Shown: positions 10,101 through 17,571 of the stretch, piece by piece
How the letters are laid out: every line of letters starts with the position of its first letter
How positions within the stretch are numbered: position 1 is the first letter of the stretch
NCBI GenBank assembly: GCA_900317285.1
Contig: ONGA01000014.1
Coordinates: forward strand, 1 to 56,716
Direction of reading: 5' to 3'
Length of the DNA: 56,716 nucleotides
Source of the DNA: an uncultured Bacteroidales bacterium
GTDB lineage: Bacteria > Bacteroidota > Bacteroidia > Bacteroidales > P3
Made by a program: the position numbers and the translations under genes
The notes under the pieces: model-generated
Told to the model about the DNA's origin: nothing
Databases searched by the model: none
What the model saw: only the letters and a program-made list of their open reading frames with translations

Positions 10101-10461
10101 GGCAGGCGCGGTTGTAGTCGTCAACGCTTATCTTCTTGCCGATGTCCTCCTTGGTGATGCCGAGGTTCTTCTCCACGCCGAGCTCCACGGGCAGGCCATG
10201 GGTGTCCCAACCGGCCTTGCGGTCGACGAAATAGCCCTTCTGCGCTTTGTAGCGGCAGAAGACATCCTTGATGGTGCGGGCCATCACGTGGTGGATGCCG
10301 GGCTTGCCATTGGCACTCGGGGGACCGTCATAGAACACAAACGACGGATGTCCCTCACTGAGTTTCTGTCCTTTCTCGAAAGTCTCGTTCTCCTCCCAGT
10401 AGCGGCGCACGTCCTCGCCAATCTGGGTCAAATTAAGCTGCTTATACTCTTTGTATGCCAT
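7138..10461 (-). CDS. ileS: Isoleucyl-tRNA synthetase
   Basis: IleRS charges tRNA-Ile and edits valine in the cytoplasm. The 1107-residue length fits the longer form found in Bacteroidota. The class I signature is PSANGKPGIHH (49-58), the KMSKS loop is NKMSKRLGN near residue 657, and an editing (CP1) domain lies between them. A C-terminal anticodon-binding region and a DUF5915-like tail complete the protein. ATG at 10461 (MAYKEYKQLNL) is the family start. It appears to head the operon with the M20, MATE and murB genes, joined by overlapping or abutting start/stop codons. Confidence 0.97.
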   Translation of the reverse strand: MAYKEYKQLNLTQIGEDVRRYWEENETFEKGQKLSEGHPSFVFYDGPPSANGKPGIHHVMARTIKDVFCRYKAQKGYFVDRKAGWDTHGLPVELGVEKNLGITKEDIGKKISVDDYNRACREEVMKYKELWDELTRVMGYWVDLKNPYITFNNEYIETLWFLLKKLYDKGLLYKGYTIQPYSPAAGTGLSSHELNMPGCYRDVKDTTCVAMFKLCEQENTYAIAWTTTPWTLPSNTALCVGPNIDYVTIETTHPYKETPCRIIMAKALVGSMFPEGKSPEYKIVSECKGTALEGLRYEQLIPWVKPTEVSDKGSFRIILGDYVTTEDGTGIVHIAPTFGADDARVAKKAGIGDLLLFDRDGKQLPMVDKQGRFAPVEDLDPEWVKNNVDVEEYSKYAGKFVKNAYDPTKGEKDMSLDVELVIMLKEQGKLFKSEKHTHSYPHCWRTDKPVLYYPLDSWFIRTTALKDRMIELNKTINWKPEATGSGRFGNWLENIVDWNLSRSRYWGTPLPIWRTEDGKEEKCIGSVKELSAEIEKAVKAGLMTSNPYAGDYKDFDLHRPYIDNVILVSDNGKPMRRELDLIDVWFDSGAMPYAQIHYMGEPLKATEFPADFIAEGVDQTRGWFYTLHAIGTMCFDSVAFKNVISNGLVLDKNGNKMSKRLGNAVDPFETLGKYGPDATRWYMITNSQPWDNLKFDVEGVDEVRRKLFGTLYNTYSFFALYANLDGFDYSQKDLDIKERPEIDRWILSELNTLVKTVGDAMEDYEPTRAGRAIGTFVDAYLSNWYVRLCRRRFWRGEITDDKKSAYQTLYTCLETLSRLMAPIAPFFSERMFLDLNAVTKRYDVESVHHLGFPEYHAEMVDKALEERMQLAQKVCSMVLGLRKKSNLRVRQPLQKIVIPVRDENRKAQIEKVQHLICSELNVKEIEFLAADNDLLVKKIKPNFKTLGPRYGKVMKALGAAIMAFSQQQINALEADGRCVVSVEGQDCEVLISDVEIATQDIPGWVVANDGNLTVALDIQLTPELVDEGIARELVNRIQNIRKEQFDVTDRIVVELQSGEWDSAINAHRDYICSETLCTSLTLVPEVKDGTPIELLDGQNTVIKIAKA

Positions 10462-10526
10462 TTTATATTATATTATATATTCATAACCAATCGGTTGCGC
10501 CCAAACAGACGCAATAAACCAAGTAA

Positions 10527-10534
10527 CAAAAATA
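10527..10534 (-). promoter_or_regulatory. Candidate -7 box upstream of ileS
   Basis: The minus strand reads TATTTTTG about 65 bp before ileS. No TTTG is found at the expected -33 distance, so this is a weak call. Confidence 0.4.
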
Positions 10535-10560
10535 CAAAAAATATCCAAATTGGCGGCAGA

Positions 10561-10598
10561 AAATAAAAAAAACCTCCATTCCACGCGTGGAACAGAGG
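10561..10598 (-). terminator. Intrinsic terminator after rpmG-DUF4295
   Basis: A near-palindrome at 10573-10598 (11 of 13 pairs, centre CCACGCGTGG) is followed on the minus strand by a run of eight T. It lies about 47 bp past the DUF4295 stop and upstream of the ileS promoter region. Confidence 0.8.
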
Positions 10599-10644
10599 CC
10601 AAAACAAAAGCGTATGAAAAAAAATAATTACCCTTTTCGCTTCT

Positions 10645-10800
10645 TTATTTCTTCTTGAGGTATTCCTGAACATTGTCCGAGGGAACAATCTCCTCCTGGA
10701 AGACGTAGGCGTTGGTCTTGGGGGAACGCACCATGCGGATTACTTTAGCGAAACTTTTACCGGTCGAGGTTTTAAGAGTTGCAACAACTTTTTTTGCCAT
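10645..10800 (-). CDS. DUF4295 small basic protein, ribosome-associated by context
   Basis: This 51-residue reading frame, MAKKVVATLKTSTGKSF to the end EYLKKK, is the DUF4295 family, found in Bacteroidota next to rpmG. The protein is lysine-rich and small, as expected for a ribosome-linked protein, but its molecular role is not established. It begins 20 bp after rpmG and ends before an intrinsic terminator, so the two form a short operon. No rpmB (L28) gene precedes rpmG here, although the trio is common in the phylum. Confidence 0.9.
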   Translation of the reverse strand: MAKKVVATLKTSTGKSFAKVIRMVRSPKTNAYVFQEEIVPSDNVQEYLKKK

Positions 10801-10820
10801 AGTGTGATTCTCCTATTTTA

Positions 10821-11009
10821 CTATTTGATTTCTTTGTGGACAGTTACTTTCTTCAAGAAGGGGTTGTACTTCTTGAGCTCCAGACGTTCCGGAGAGTTCT
10901 TTTTGTTCTTGGTGGTGATATAACGGCTCATACCGGGGACACCACTGTTTTTCTGCTCAGTGCATTCGAGGATCACTTGGACCCGTGCGTCTTTATTTTT
11001 CTTTGCCAT
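10821..11009 (-). CDS. rpmG: Large ribosomal subunit protein bL33
   Basis: The 62-residue protein starts [19 protein letters not shown] and ends [12 protein letters not shown], which is the bL33 pattern, including the [11 protein letters not shown] segment. Only one cysteine (in LECTE) is present, so this is the zinc-free (C-minus) type. It functions in the 50S subunit near the E site. A strong promoter lies at 11098-11129, and DUF4295 follows 20 bp downstream. Confidence 0.96.
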   Translation of the reverse strand: MAKKNKDARVQVILECTEQKNSGVPGMSRYITTKNKKNSPERLELKKYNPFLKKVTVHKEIK

Positions 11010-11097
11010 GACTGTAATTGTTTTCTAATTCATAACCAACTGAATTCCAAGAAAGAAAGAGCATCACAATCGTTTCTTTGGGCATTCAAATCGGCTG

Positions 11098-11129
11098 CAA
11101 AATTACAACTATTTTTTGAACTGGCAAAA
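11098..11129 (-). promoter_or_regulatory. rpmG promoter (TTTTG-N19-TAATTTTG)
   Basis: On the minus strand, TTTTG at 11129-11125 and TAATTTTG at 11105-11098 are separated by exactly 19 bases, the best-formed type of Bacteroidota housekeeping promoter. The transcript would have a leader of about 80 bases before rpmG. Confidence 0.85.
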
Positions 11130-11166
11130 AAAATGACAAAAAAAATATTTCAGACCCTCCTTTCAA

Positions 11167-11258
11167 CCCGACATAGGAGCATCATATACGCATCATATAC
11201 GCATCATAGTAGAACCCAAGGAGAACTATAGGAAAATGGTAGTACAAGCATAGGAGCC
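11167..11258 (+). repeat. Dispersed intergenic repeat, copy A
   Basis: This 92-bp sequence begins CCCGACATAGGAG and ends CAAGCATAGGAGCC. Three 11-bp units, ACGCATCATAT-like, lie at 11177-11209 and are followed by AGGAGAACTATAGG and AAAATGGTAGTAC. It matches copy B (21743-21834) at all but about 5 of 92 positions and copy C (38830-38955) less closely. It lies in the divergent gap between rpmG and pfkA, upstream of the pfkA -7 box. It carries no protein-coding signal on the plus strand. Confidence 0.9.
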
Positions 11259-11319
11259 ATTTTTTTGCCACATAGGAGAAATTTTTCGAAAAAAACAATG
11301 CGGAAAATGAAAAAAAACG

Positions 11320-11327
11320 TATATTTG
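11320..11327 (+). promoter_or_regulatory. pfkA -7 box
   Basis: TATATTTG matches the TAnnTTTG consensus and lies 77 bp before the pfkA start, downstream of repeat copy A. The -33 region (CAATG about 19 bases upstream) is weak. Confidence 0.65.
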
Positions 11328-11403
11328 TAGTCGCCGATACCCATCGGCCGTCAATGCAACAGCATAACAAACAACACCATAATAAAATATACAATAAATA
11401 AAA

Positions 11404-12504
11404 ATGGCACAGAAAAGAGTGATGGTACTGACAGGTGGGGGCGACTGCCCGGGACTGAACGCGGTCATCCGCGGCATCGTGAAGCGCGCGGCGCAGTCCT
11501 CCGACTGGGAGGTCATAGGCTGCATCGAGTCCTTCAACGGCGTCCTGCGCGAACCCACCGAAATAATGGTACTCGACGAAAAGACCGTCGAAGGACTTCA
11601 AATCCAGGGTGGTACCATATTGGGTACTACCAACAAGGGCGGCCCCTTCTCCTGGCCCGTGAAAAACACCGACGGCACATGGACCACCGTGGACCGCAGC
11701 GACGAGATGCTGCGCAAACTGCGGTACATGGACATCGACGCCGTCATCAACATCGGCGGCGACGGCAGCCAGCGCATCTCCCTGGGCCTCGCCAAGAAAG
11801 GGCTGAAAATTGTCGGCGTACCCAAAACCATCGACAACGACCTGTCGCTCACCGACTACACCTTCGGCTTCCAGACCGCCGTGCAAATCTGCACCGACGC
11901 CATCGACAAACTCGTCACCACGGCAGCCAGCCACAACCGCGTCTTCATCCTCGAAGTCATGGGACGCGACGCCGGATGGATAGCCCTCCACTCGGCCATC
12001 GCCGGTGGTGCCGACGTCTGCATCATCCCGGAGATACCCTATAACATTCAGAAGATTAAGGCCAAAATCGAACAGCGCTACAACCATCGCCACGGCTACT
12101 GCATCATCGTCGTCGCCGAAGGCGCCATGCCCAAGGGCGGCACCGTCACAGGCAGCGTCAGCGGCGAAGTGGGCTACCAGCACATCAAGCTGGGCGGCAT
12201 AGGCGAACAGCTGGCGGCAGACCTCAAAGCCGCCGGTGTCGAGCACGACATACGCTACACCATCCTCGGACACCTCCAGCGCGGCGGCACACCCATCGCC
12301 TTCGACCGCGTGCTCGCCACCGAATTCGGCGTGCGCGCCATGGAATTCGTCATGGAAGGCCGCTTCGGGCAGATGGTGGCCTACCACCACCCCGACATCG
12401 TGGGCATCCCCCTCGAAGAAGCCGTCCGCGAGCAGAACCTCGTGGCACCCGACAGCCGCCTGGTGCACACCGCCAAAGGCGTGGGAATAGAATTTGGAGA
12501 CTAA
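11404..12504 (+). CDS. pfkA: 6-phosphofructokinase, ATP type predicted
   Basis: The enzyme phosphorylates fructose 6-phosphate to the 1,6-bisphosphate in glycolysis. The 366-residue protein has GGGDCPGLNAVIRG (11-24), the phosphate-binding GGDGS (118-122) and the catalytic PKTIDND (140-146). Glycine in GGDGS corresponds to the residue that permits ATP in E. coli PfkA, where PPi enzymes carry aspartate. K141 corresponds to the position that is lysine in PPi-dependent and group III enzymes. The mix suggests a group III ATP enzyme, but donor specificity is not certain. It is followed within 10 bp by the flavodoxin lipoprotein gene. Confidence 0.93.
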   Translation: MAQKRVMVLTGGGDCPGLNAVIRGIVKRAAQSSDWEVIGCIESFNGVLREPTEIMVLDEKTVEGLQIQGGTILGTTNKGGPFSWPVKNTDGTWTTVDRSDEMLRKLRYMDIDAVINIGGDGSQRISLGLAKKGLKIVGVPKTIDNDLSLTDYTFGFQTAVQICTDAIDKLVTTAASHNRVFILEVMGRDAGWIALHSAIAGGADVCIIPEIPYNIQKIKAKIEQRYNHRHGYCIIVVAEGAMPKGGTVTGSVSGEVGYQHIKLGGIGEQLAADLKAAGVEHDIRYTILGHLQRGGTPIAFDRVLATEFGVRAMEFVMEGRFGQMVAYHHPDIVGIPLEEAVREQNLVAPDSRLVHTAKGVGIEFGD

Positions 12505-12514
12505 TGCTACAAAA

Positions 12515-13351
12515 ATGAAAACAAAAAGATTATTGCTGGCTGCCACCATCGCGGCCATGACTGCCGCCTGCGGCGGTGCCAAACAAGAGTCACCCAAGGT
12601 GCTGGTGCTCTACTATTCACAGACCGGCAACACCAAAATGGTGGCCGAAGAAATTGCCAACCGCCTGGGTGCCGACATCGAGGCCATCGAGTGCGTCAAC
12701 CCCTACGACGGTGACTTTCAATCCACTATCGAACGCTGCATGCAGGAGCGCGAACAGCAGCTGAAACCCGTGATACAGCCCATCCAGGCCGACCTCTCAA
12801 AGTACGACGTTATCTTCCTCGGCTATCCCGTGTGGTTCGGCACCTATGCCCCGCCAGTCGACACATGGCTGACTTCCACCGATTTGAGCGGCAAGAAAAT
12901 AGTCCCCTTCTGCACCTTCGGCAGCGGTGGTCTGGAATCGAGCGTCAAGGATCTCGTCGCCGCCCAGCCCAACGCTGAAGTACTTGCAGGCTACGGCGTG
13001 CGCGCCGCCCGCCTCGACGCCATGCCTGCCGAGGTTGACCAGTTCCTCAAGGCCAACGGCTTTGTTGAGGGTGAGTATGTTAAACTGCCCGACTTCCCCG
13101 AGCAGCATGAGGTAAGCGCCGAAGAGACTACTGTTTTCGATGCTGCCGTCGACGGCTACCCTATGCTCCACGCCCAAGCCAAAGCTGTCGCCACCCGTAC
13201 ACTGCCTGACGGCGTCGAATACCTCTTCACGGCCCTTGACACCCAGTACAACATTGTCGCCAGCGACACCACCCCCACCGAAATCCCCATCCAAGTCTAC
13301 GTCACCGTCCTCAACGGAGCCGCCCCCGTCTTCACCCGCGTGGTGAGATAA
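12515..13351 (+). CDS. Flavodoxin-domain lipoprotein
   Basis: The 278-residue protein begins with a lipoprotein signal ending in TAAC (lipobox cysteine near residue 22), so the flavodoxin domain should be held on the periplasmic side of a membrane, unlike classical cytoplasmic flavodoxins. Residues about 30-180 carry YYSQTGNTKMVAEEIA, the FMN phosphate loop, then LGYPVWFGTYAPPVDTWL and CTFGSGGLESS, as in flavodoxin_4 proteins. The C-terminal 100 residues are an extra beta-rich domain of unknown role. ATG at 12515 gives the signal peptide; the frame open from 12494 overlaps pfkA and is not preferred. It starts 10 bp after pfkA. Confidence 0.88.
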   Translation: MKTKRLLLAATIAAMTAACGGAKQESPKVLVLYYSQTGNTKMVAEEIANRLGADIEAIECVNPYDGDFQSTIERCMQEREQQLKPVIQPIQADLSKYDVIFLGYPVWFGTYAPPVDTWLTSTDLSGKKIVPFCTFGSGGLESSVKDLVAAQPNAEVLAGYGVRAARLDAMPAEVDQFLKANGFVEGEYVKLPDFPEQHEVSAEETTVFDAAVDGYPMLHAQAKAVATRTLPDGVEYLFTALDTQYNIVASDTTPTEIPIQVYVTVLNGAAPVFTRVVR

Positions 13352-13367
13352 GCACCGCATAAAAAAG

Positions 13368-13399
13368 TTTTGTGCAATCGGAAAAAGGTTGTATATTTG
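13368..13399 (+). promoter_or_regulatory. purH promoter (TTTTG-N19-TATATTTG)
   Basis: TTTTG at 13368-13372 and TATATTTG at 13392-13399 are 19 bases apart. The element lies directly after the flavodoxin stop and 88 bp before the purH ATG, which supports starting purH at 13487 rather than at upstream codons. Confidence 0.85.
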
Positions 13400-13486
13400 C
13401 AACCTACAACTATTGCGCAATATGTCGACAAAAGACATATTGTCAATACATTATTAAAATTACGCGATATAGTAAAAACAATAATA

Positions 13487-15016
13487 ATGGAACCTAAACG
13501 GATAAAATCAGCCCTCATCTCCGTCTTTTACAAGGATGGCCTTGAGGACATCGTGAAAGCCCTCGATGCACAAGGCGTGACCATCTACAGCACCGGCGGC
13601 ACCCAGAAGTTTATCGAAGAACTCGGTATCAAACCCGTGGCTGTGGAAAGTCTCACCGGCTATCCCTCCATTCTGGGCGGCCGCGTAAAAACGTTGCATC
13701 CCAAAGTGTTCGGCGGCATTCTGGCCCGCCGCGACATGGACAGCGACAACCAGCAACTGGCACAGTACGAAATCCCCGAAATCGACCTCGTCATCGTGGA
13801 CCTCTACCCCTTCGAGCAGACCGTCGCCAGCGGTGCCTCTGAACAAGACATCATCGAGAAAATCGACATCGGAGGCATCAGCCTCATACGCGGCGCCGCC
13901 AAGAACTTCAACGATGTGGTCATCGTGCCCGCCGTCGACTACTACAAGGAATTCTTGAAAATCTACCTTGAACAGGACGGCTGCACCACCCTCGAGCAAC
14001 GCCATCGCTTCGCCGCCTACGCCTTCAATGTCAGCAGCCACTACGATACCGCCATCTTCAACCACTTCAACAAAACCGAGCAACTGCCCGTCTTCAAACA
14101 AAGCTGCAAACACGGCGAGGTGCTTCGCTACGGCGAGAACCCCCACCAGAAGGGTGTCTTCTACGGCGACCTGGAAGGCTGCTTCGATAAACTCAACGGC
14201 AAAGAAATCAGTTACAACAACCTGGGTGACATCGACGCCGCCTGCAGCCTCATCGACGACTTTGCCGGACAGACCGCCTTCGCCATCCTTAAGCACAACA
14301 ACGCCTGCGGCATGGCCGTCCGTCCGACGCTGCTCGAAGCTTGGAAAGACGCCCTGGCCGGCGACCCCGTCAGTGCCTTCGGCGGCGTGCTTATCTGCAA
14401 CCAGAAGGTAACCAAGGATGTGGCCGACGAGATGCACAAAATCTTCTTCGAGGTCTGCATCGCACCCGATTACGACGAGGACGCACTGGCAGTGCTGCGT
14501 GGCAAGAAGAACCGCATCATCCTCCGTCGCAAAGGCTTCAAGATGGCTGACCCCATGTTCCGCTCCGTACTCAACGGCGTACTGGTGCAGGACCGCGACA
14601 ACGTCGTCCCCACCGCCGCCGACATGCAGAAGAGCGTCACCTCCACCGCCATCACCGCCGAACAGGCCGAGGATTTGGCTTTCGCCACCATCCTCGTCAA
14701 GCATACCAAGAGCAATGCCATCGTGCTTGCCAAAGGTCGCCAGCTCTACGCCAGCGGCACCGGCCAGACCAGCCGCGTCGACGCCCTGCGCCAGGCCATC
14801 GCCAAAGCCAAGAGCTTCAACTTCGACCTCAACGGTGCCGTCATGGCTTCCGATGCCTTCTTCCCCTTCGCCGACTGCGTCGAAATAGCTCACGAGGCTG
14901 GCATCGTAGCCGTTGCCCATCCCGGCGGCAGCATCCACGACCAGGACAGCATCGACTACTGCGAGCAGAACAAAATGGGTATGGCAATCACCGGTAAACG
15001 TCACTTTAAACATTAA
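13487..15016 (+). CDS. purH: Bifunctional AICAR transformylase / IMP cyclohydrolase
   Basis: PurH performs the last two steps of IMP synthesis in the cytoplasm. The 509-residue protein starts MEPKRIKSALISVFYKDGLE, with the MGS-like cyclohydrolase domain to about residue 190 (STGGTQKFIEE, GRVKTLHPK) and the transformylase domain after it (RYGENPHQKG, KHNNACG, DAFFPFAD). The end, GMAITGKRHFKH, is the family C-terminus. The frame is open from 13370, but that stretch contains the promoter. The purA gene elsewhere in the window belongs to the same pathway but is not linked. mreB follows 5 bp later. Confidence 0.97.
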   Translation: MEPKRIKSALISVFYKDGLEDIVKALDAQGVTIYSTGGTQKFIEELGIKPVAVESLTGYPSILGGRVKTLHPKVFGGILARRDMDSDNQQLAQYEIPEIDLVIVDLYPFEQTVASGASEQDIIEKIDIGGISLIRGAAKNFNDVVIVPAVDYYKEFLKIYLEQDGCTTLEQRHRFAAYAFNVSSHYDTAIFNHFNKTEQLPVFKQSCKHGEVLRYGENPHQKGVFYGDLEGCFDKLNGKEISYNNLGDIDAACSLIDDFAGQTAFAILKHNNACGMAVRPTLLEAWKDALAGDPVSAFGGVLICNQKVTKDVADEMHKIFFEVCIAPDYDEDALAVLRGKKNRIILRRKGFKMADPMFRSVLNGVLVQDRDNVVPTAADMQKSVTSTAITAEQAEDLAFATILVKHTKSNAIVLAKGRQLYASGTGQTSRVDALRQAIAKAKSFNFDLNGAVMASDAFFPFADCVEIAHEAGIVAVAHPGGSIHDQDSIDYCEQNKMGMAITGKRHFKH

Positions 15017-15021
15017 TATAT

Positions 15022-16047
15022 ATGGGACTTTTTTCATTCTTCAACCGTGAAGTAGCAATGGACCTTGGCACTGCCAACTCCATCGTGATATATAACGACC
15101 AGGTCGTCATCGACGAACCCTCCATCGTCGCCTACGACCGCAACAACAACAAAGTCATTGCCGTCGGTAAAGAGGCCCAGCGCATGGATGGCCGTACCGA
15201 CAACAAGAACGTGGAAACCGTACGTCCTCTGCGTGGCGGCGTCATCGCCGACTTCGAGATGGCACAGCACCTCATCCGCGAACTCATCGGCATGACCAAC
15301 GTCAACCGTTCCATCCTGCCTCCGTCATTGAGAATGGTCATTTGCATTCCCAGCGGTATCACCAACGTCGAAGAGCGTGCCGTGCGCGAAAGTGCAGAGC
15401 AGGCTGGCGCCAAGGAAATCCGCATGATTCATGAGCCCATGGCAGCAGCCATCGGTATCGGCATCGATGTACTGCAACCTGAAGGCCACATGGTGGTCGA
15501 CATCGGAGGTGGCACCGCCGAAATCGCCGTCATCTCTCTTGGCGGTATCGTTTGCAACAACTCCATCCGCGTGGCTGGTGACGTGTTCAACGACAACGTG
15601 GTTGACTACATGAAGCGCCAGCACAACATGATTATCGGTGTGCGTACCGCAGAGAAGGTCAAAATCGCCGTCGGCGCCGCCGTCAGCGAACTGGAGAACC
15701 CGCCTGAGGACTACCGCACACTTGGACGCGACCTGCTCACCGGTCTTCCCAAAGAAATCTCTGTCAACTACAAGGAGATTGCCCATGCCCTCGACCGCTC
15801 CATCGCCCAGATTGAGCAGGCCATCCTCGACACCCTTGCCGCCACACCTCCCGAGTTGGCTGCCGATATCTACAAGACCGGCATCTACCTGGCCGGCGGT
15901 GGTGCTCTGCTGCGCGGTCTCGACCAGCGCGTGAGCAGCAAGACCAAGTTGCAGGTTCACATTGCCGACGACCCCCTGCGCGCTGTCGCACGCGGTACCG
16001 GCATTGCATTGAAAAACTTCAACAAGTTCGCTTTCCTCATCCGATAA
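15022..16047 (+). CDS. mreB: Rod-shape-determining actin homologue MreB
   Basis: MreB forms membrane-bound filaments that direct side-wall peptidoglycan synthesis. The 341-residue protein starts MGLFSFFNREVAMDLGTANS, an amphipathic N-terminus followed by the phosphate-1 loop. It continues with the adenosine motif DIGGGTAEIAVISLGGI and ends with YLAGGGALLRGLDQ. mreC, mreD, pbp2 and rodA do not follow; a strong terminator comes immediately after. Only 5 bp separate it from purH, so it probably shares the purH promoter, a pairing also seen in other Bacteroidales. Confidence 0.97.
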   Translation: MGLFSFFNREVAMDLGTANSIVIYNDQVVIDEPSIVAYDRNNNKVIAVGKEAQRMDGRTDNKNVETVRPLRGGVIADFEMAQHLIRELIGMTNVNRSILPPSLRMVICIPSGITNVEERAVRESAEQAGAKEIRMIHEPMAAAIGIGIDVLQPEGHMVVDIGGGTAEIAVISLGGIVCNNSIRVAGDVFNDNVVDYMKRQHNMIIGVRTAEKVKIAVGAAVSELENPPEDYRTLGRDLLTGLPKEISVNYKEIAHALDRSIAQIEQAILDTLAATPPELAADIYKTGIYLAGGGALLRGLDQRVSSKTKLQVHIADDPLRAVARGTGIALKNFNKFAFLIR

Positions 16048-16057
16048 GGTGAGCCTA

Positions 16058-16106
16058 ATAGATAAAGGGGGCGCTCCGCTGGCTGCGGAGCGCCCCCTTT
16101 ATCTAT
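16058..16106. terminator. Strong bidirectional terminator between mreB and dacB
   Basis: A perfect 22-bp inverted repeat (16058-16079 with 16085-16106, core GGGGGCGCTCCGC) has a 5-base loop. It separates the convergent mreB and dacB genes and would stop both transcripts. Confidence 0.9.
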
Positions 16107-16113
16107 CTTCTAA

Positions 16114-17571
16114 TCAATATAGCGTGGCAATCTTGTAGAGGATGCCGTTCAAGCGGTCGCTGGCGGCACGCGAGGTGCAATCGTAACCGTTGACAATAAT
16201 GGCAAAAGCAAGCCTGTCACCATTGGCGGCATCGATATATCCGGCGTAGGATTTGACACCGTCCATCGTGCCGGTCTTGAGACGGACAGAAATACCGGCG
16301 GGCAAATTGGGCAGGAGGTTGCGTGCCGTACCGTTCTCGCCGACCTTGGCAAGCGAACGGTGATAGTTAGCGAAAAACGGTTCACGCGCCATCGCCTGCA
16401 GGTAACGGCAAAGGAAGTCGGTAGTCACACGGTTGCTACGGGAAAGACCGCTGCCGTCCACAATATTGACTCCCGAAGCTTCGAGGTGTTTTTCTCTGAA
16501 ATAGTCCATCACAGCCTTGCTGCCATTGGCGAATGTTCCCTTGCCGTATTTGGCATAGCCGAGGTACTTGAAGATGGATTCGGCATAGACATTGTTGGAG
16601 GTGAGATTGGTGTACTGAGCAATGGTGTAGTAGTCACTGCTGTAATAGTCAAGGACAGACCGGAGACTGTCCGGTTGAGTATAGATCTGTATCGAATTCG
16701 ACGAAATACTGATGCCGTGGGTGCGCAAATAGGAGGCAAAAAGGTCTGCACAATGGCGTGCCGGATTGGGCATGGCTCCACGGACAGCAAAGTCTGTCTT
16801 CCCCAAAGGAATGGTGCCGCGATAGATACGCTCAGCCGTGGTGGGGCTTCCATAAATAATGACATTGTCGCCAGAATTCTCGGCACCGGTAGTCACCTCG
16901 CTGAACCCCTGGACATTGATATTTTTGGGTTGCATACGGGCCACCGAGACAGGATAGCCGAGTTTGGCTCCGGCATTGAAATAGACGAAATACATGTTCT
17001 CGTGGAAATTCAGACCACTCACACCCGCTCCATAATAGTTCCCCACATCCCCCCATTGCCACGTATTGTGCAACGGCTGGTCATCAAAAATATTGGTATT
17101 GAAGCAAATGCGTCCGTCAACACGGCGCACACCCTTCTTTTTGAGTGCACGCGTCCAACTGTCGAAAAGCGTGTCGGGCGAAGTCTGGCGATAACGGTAG
17201 GAGCCCAGAAGAGGGTCACCGCCACCTGTCAGGTAGATGTTGCCGTGAAGCACCCCCTCGCGGTCTATGGTGCCACGGAGCGCAATCTTGGTGGTGAAAC
17301 GGAAATCACTCCCGAGGCGTGCAAATCCCACGCCGGTAGTGAACAGCTTGTTGACCGACGCCGGAGAAAGCGACAGCTGCGAGTTGTAGCTGTACACAGG
17401 CTTCCCTTTGGTAACGTTATACACACAAACGGAAATGGAGCTATGCTGAAAACCGTTCTCACGCTGTAAGTCGCGGACAGACTTCTCAAGGTCGGAAATC
17501 TGCTGTGCCCAAAGGGGTATCTGAAGGGTAAAAAGCGTAAAGGCAATAAGTAATGTCAGAGTTTTTTTCAT
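16114..17571 (-). CDS. dacB: D-alanyl-D-alanine carboxypeptidase/endopeptidase (PBP4 type)
   Basis: The 485-residue periplasmic enzyme has a signal peptide ending WAQQ and the class C penicillin-binding motifs: SVNK (S72-K75), SRSN in GSGLSRSNRV, and LKTGTMDGVKSYAGYI near residue 430. The long insert between the first two motifs is typical of DacB/PBP4. It removes terminal D-Ala and may cut cross-links in peptidoglycan. Its start overlaps the engB stop by 4 bp (ATGA), which places it last in the glsA-glsB-engB-dacB operon. Confidence 0.94.
   Translation of the reverse strand: MKKTLTLLIAFTLFTLQIPLWAQQISDLEKSVRDLQRENGFQHSSISVCVYNVTKGKPVYSYNSQLSLSPASVNKLFTTGVGFARLGSDFRFTTKIALRGTIDREGVLHGNIYLTGGGDPLLGSYRYRQTSPDTLFDSWTRALKKKGVRRVDGRICFNTNIFDDQPLHNTWQWGDVGNYYGAGVSGLNFHENMYFVYFNAGAKLGYPVSVARMQPKNINVQGFSEVTTGAENSGDNVIIYGSPTTAERIYRGTIPLGKTDFAVRGAMPNPARHCADLFASYLRTHGISISSNSIQIYTQPDSLRSVLDYYSSDYYTIAQYTNLTSNNVYAESIFKYLGYAKYGKGTFANGSKAVMDYFREKHLEASGVNIVDGSGLSRSNRVTTDFLCRYLQAMAREPFFANYHRSLAKVGENGTARNLLPNLPAGISVRLKTGTMDGVKSYAGYIDAANGDRLAFAIIVNGYDCTSRAASDRLNGILYKIATLY

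Noticed and set aside
7261-10566. Plus-strand open frame of 1101 codons over ileS
   Set aside because: It is antisense to an unmistakable isoleucyl-tRNA synthetase and explained by the same codon bias.
10473-10688. 71-codon minus frame with hydrophobic content between DUF4295 and ileS
   Set aside because: It overlaps the DUF4295 gene in another frame and the terminator, and its hydrophobicity comes from A/T-rich intergenic sequence.
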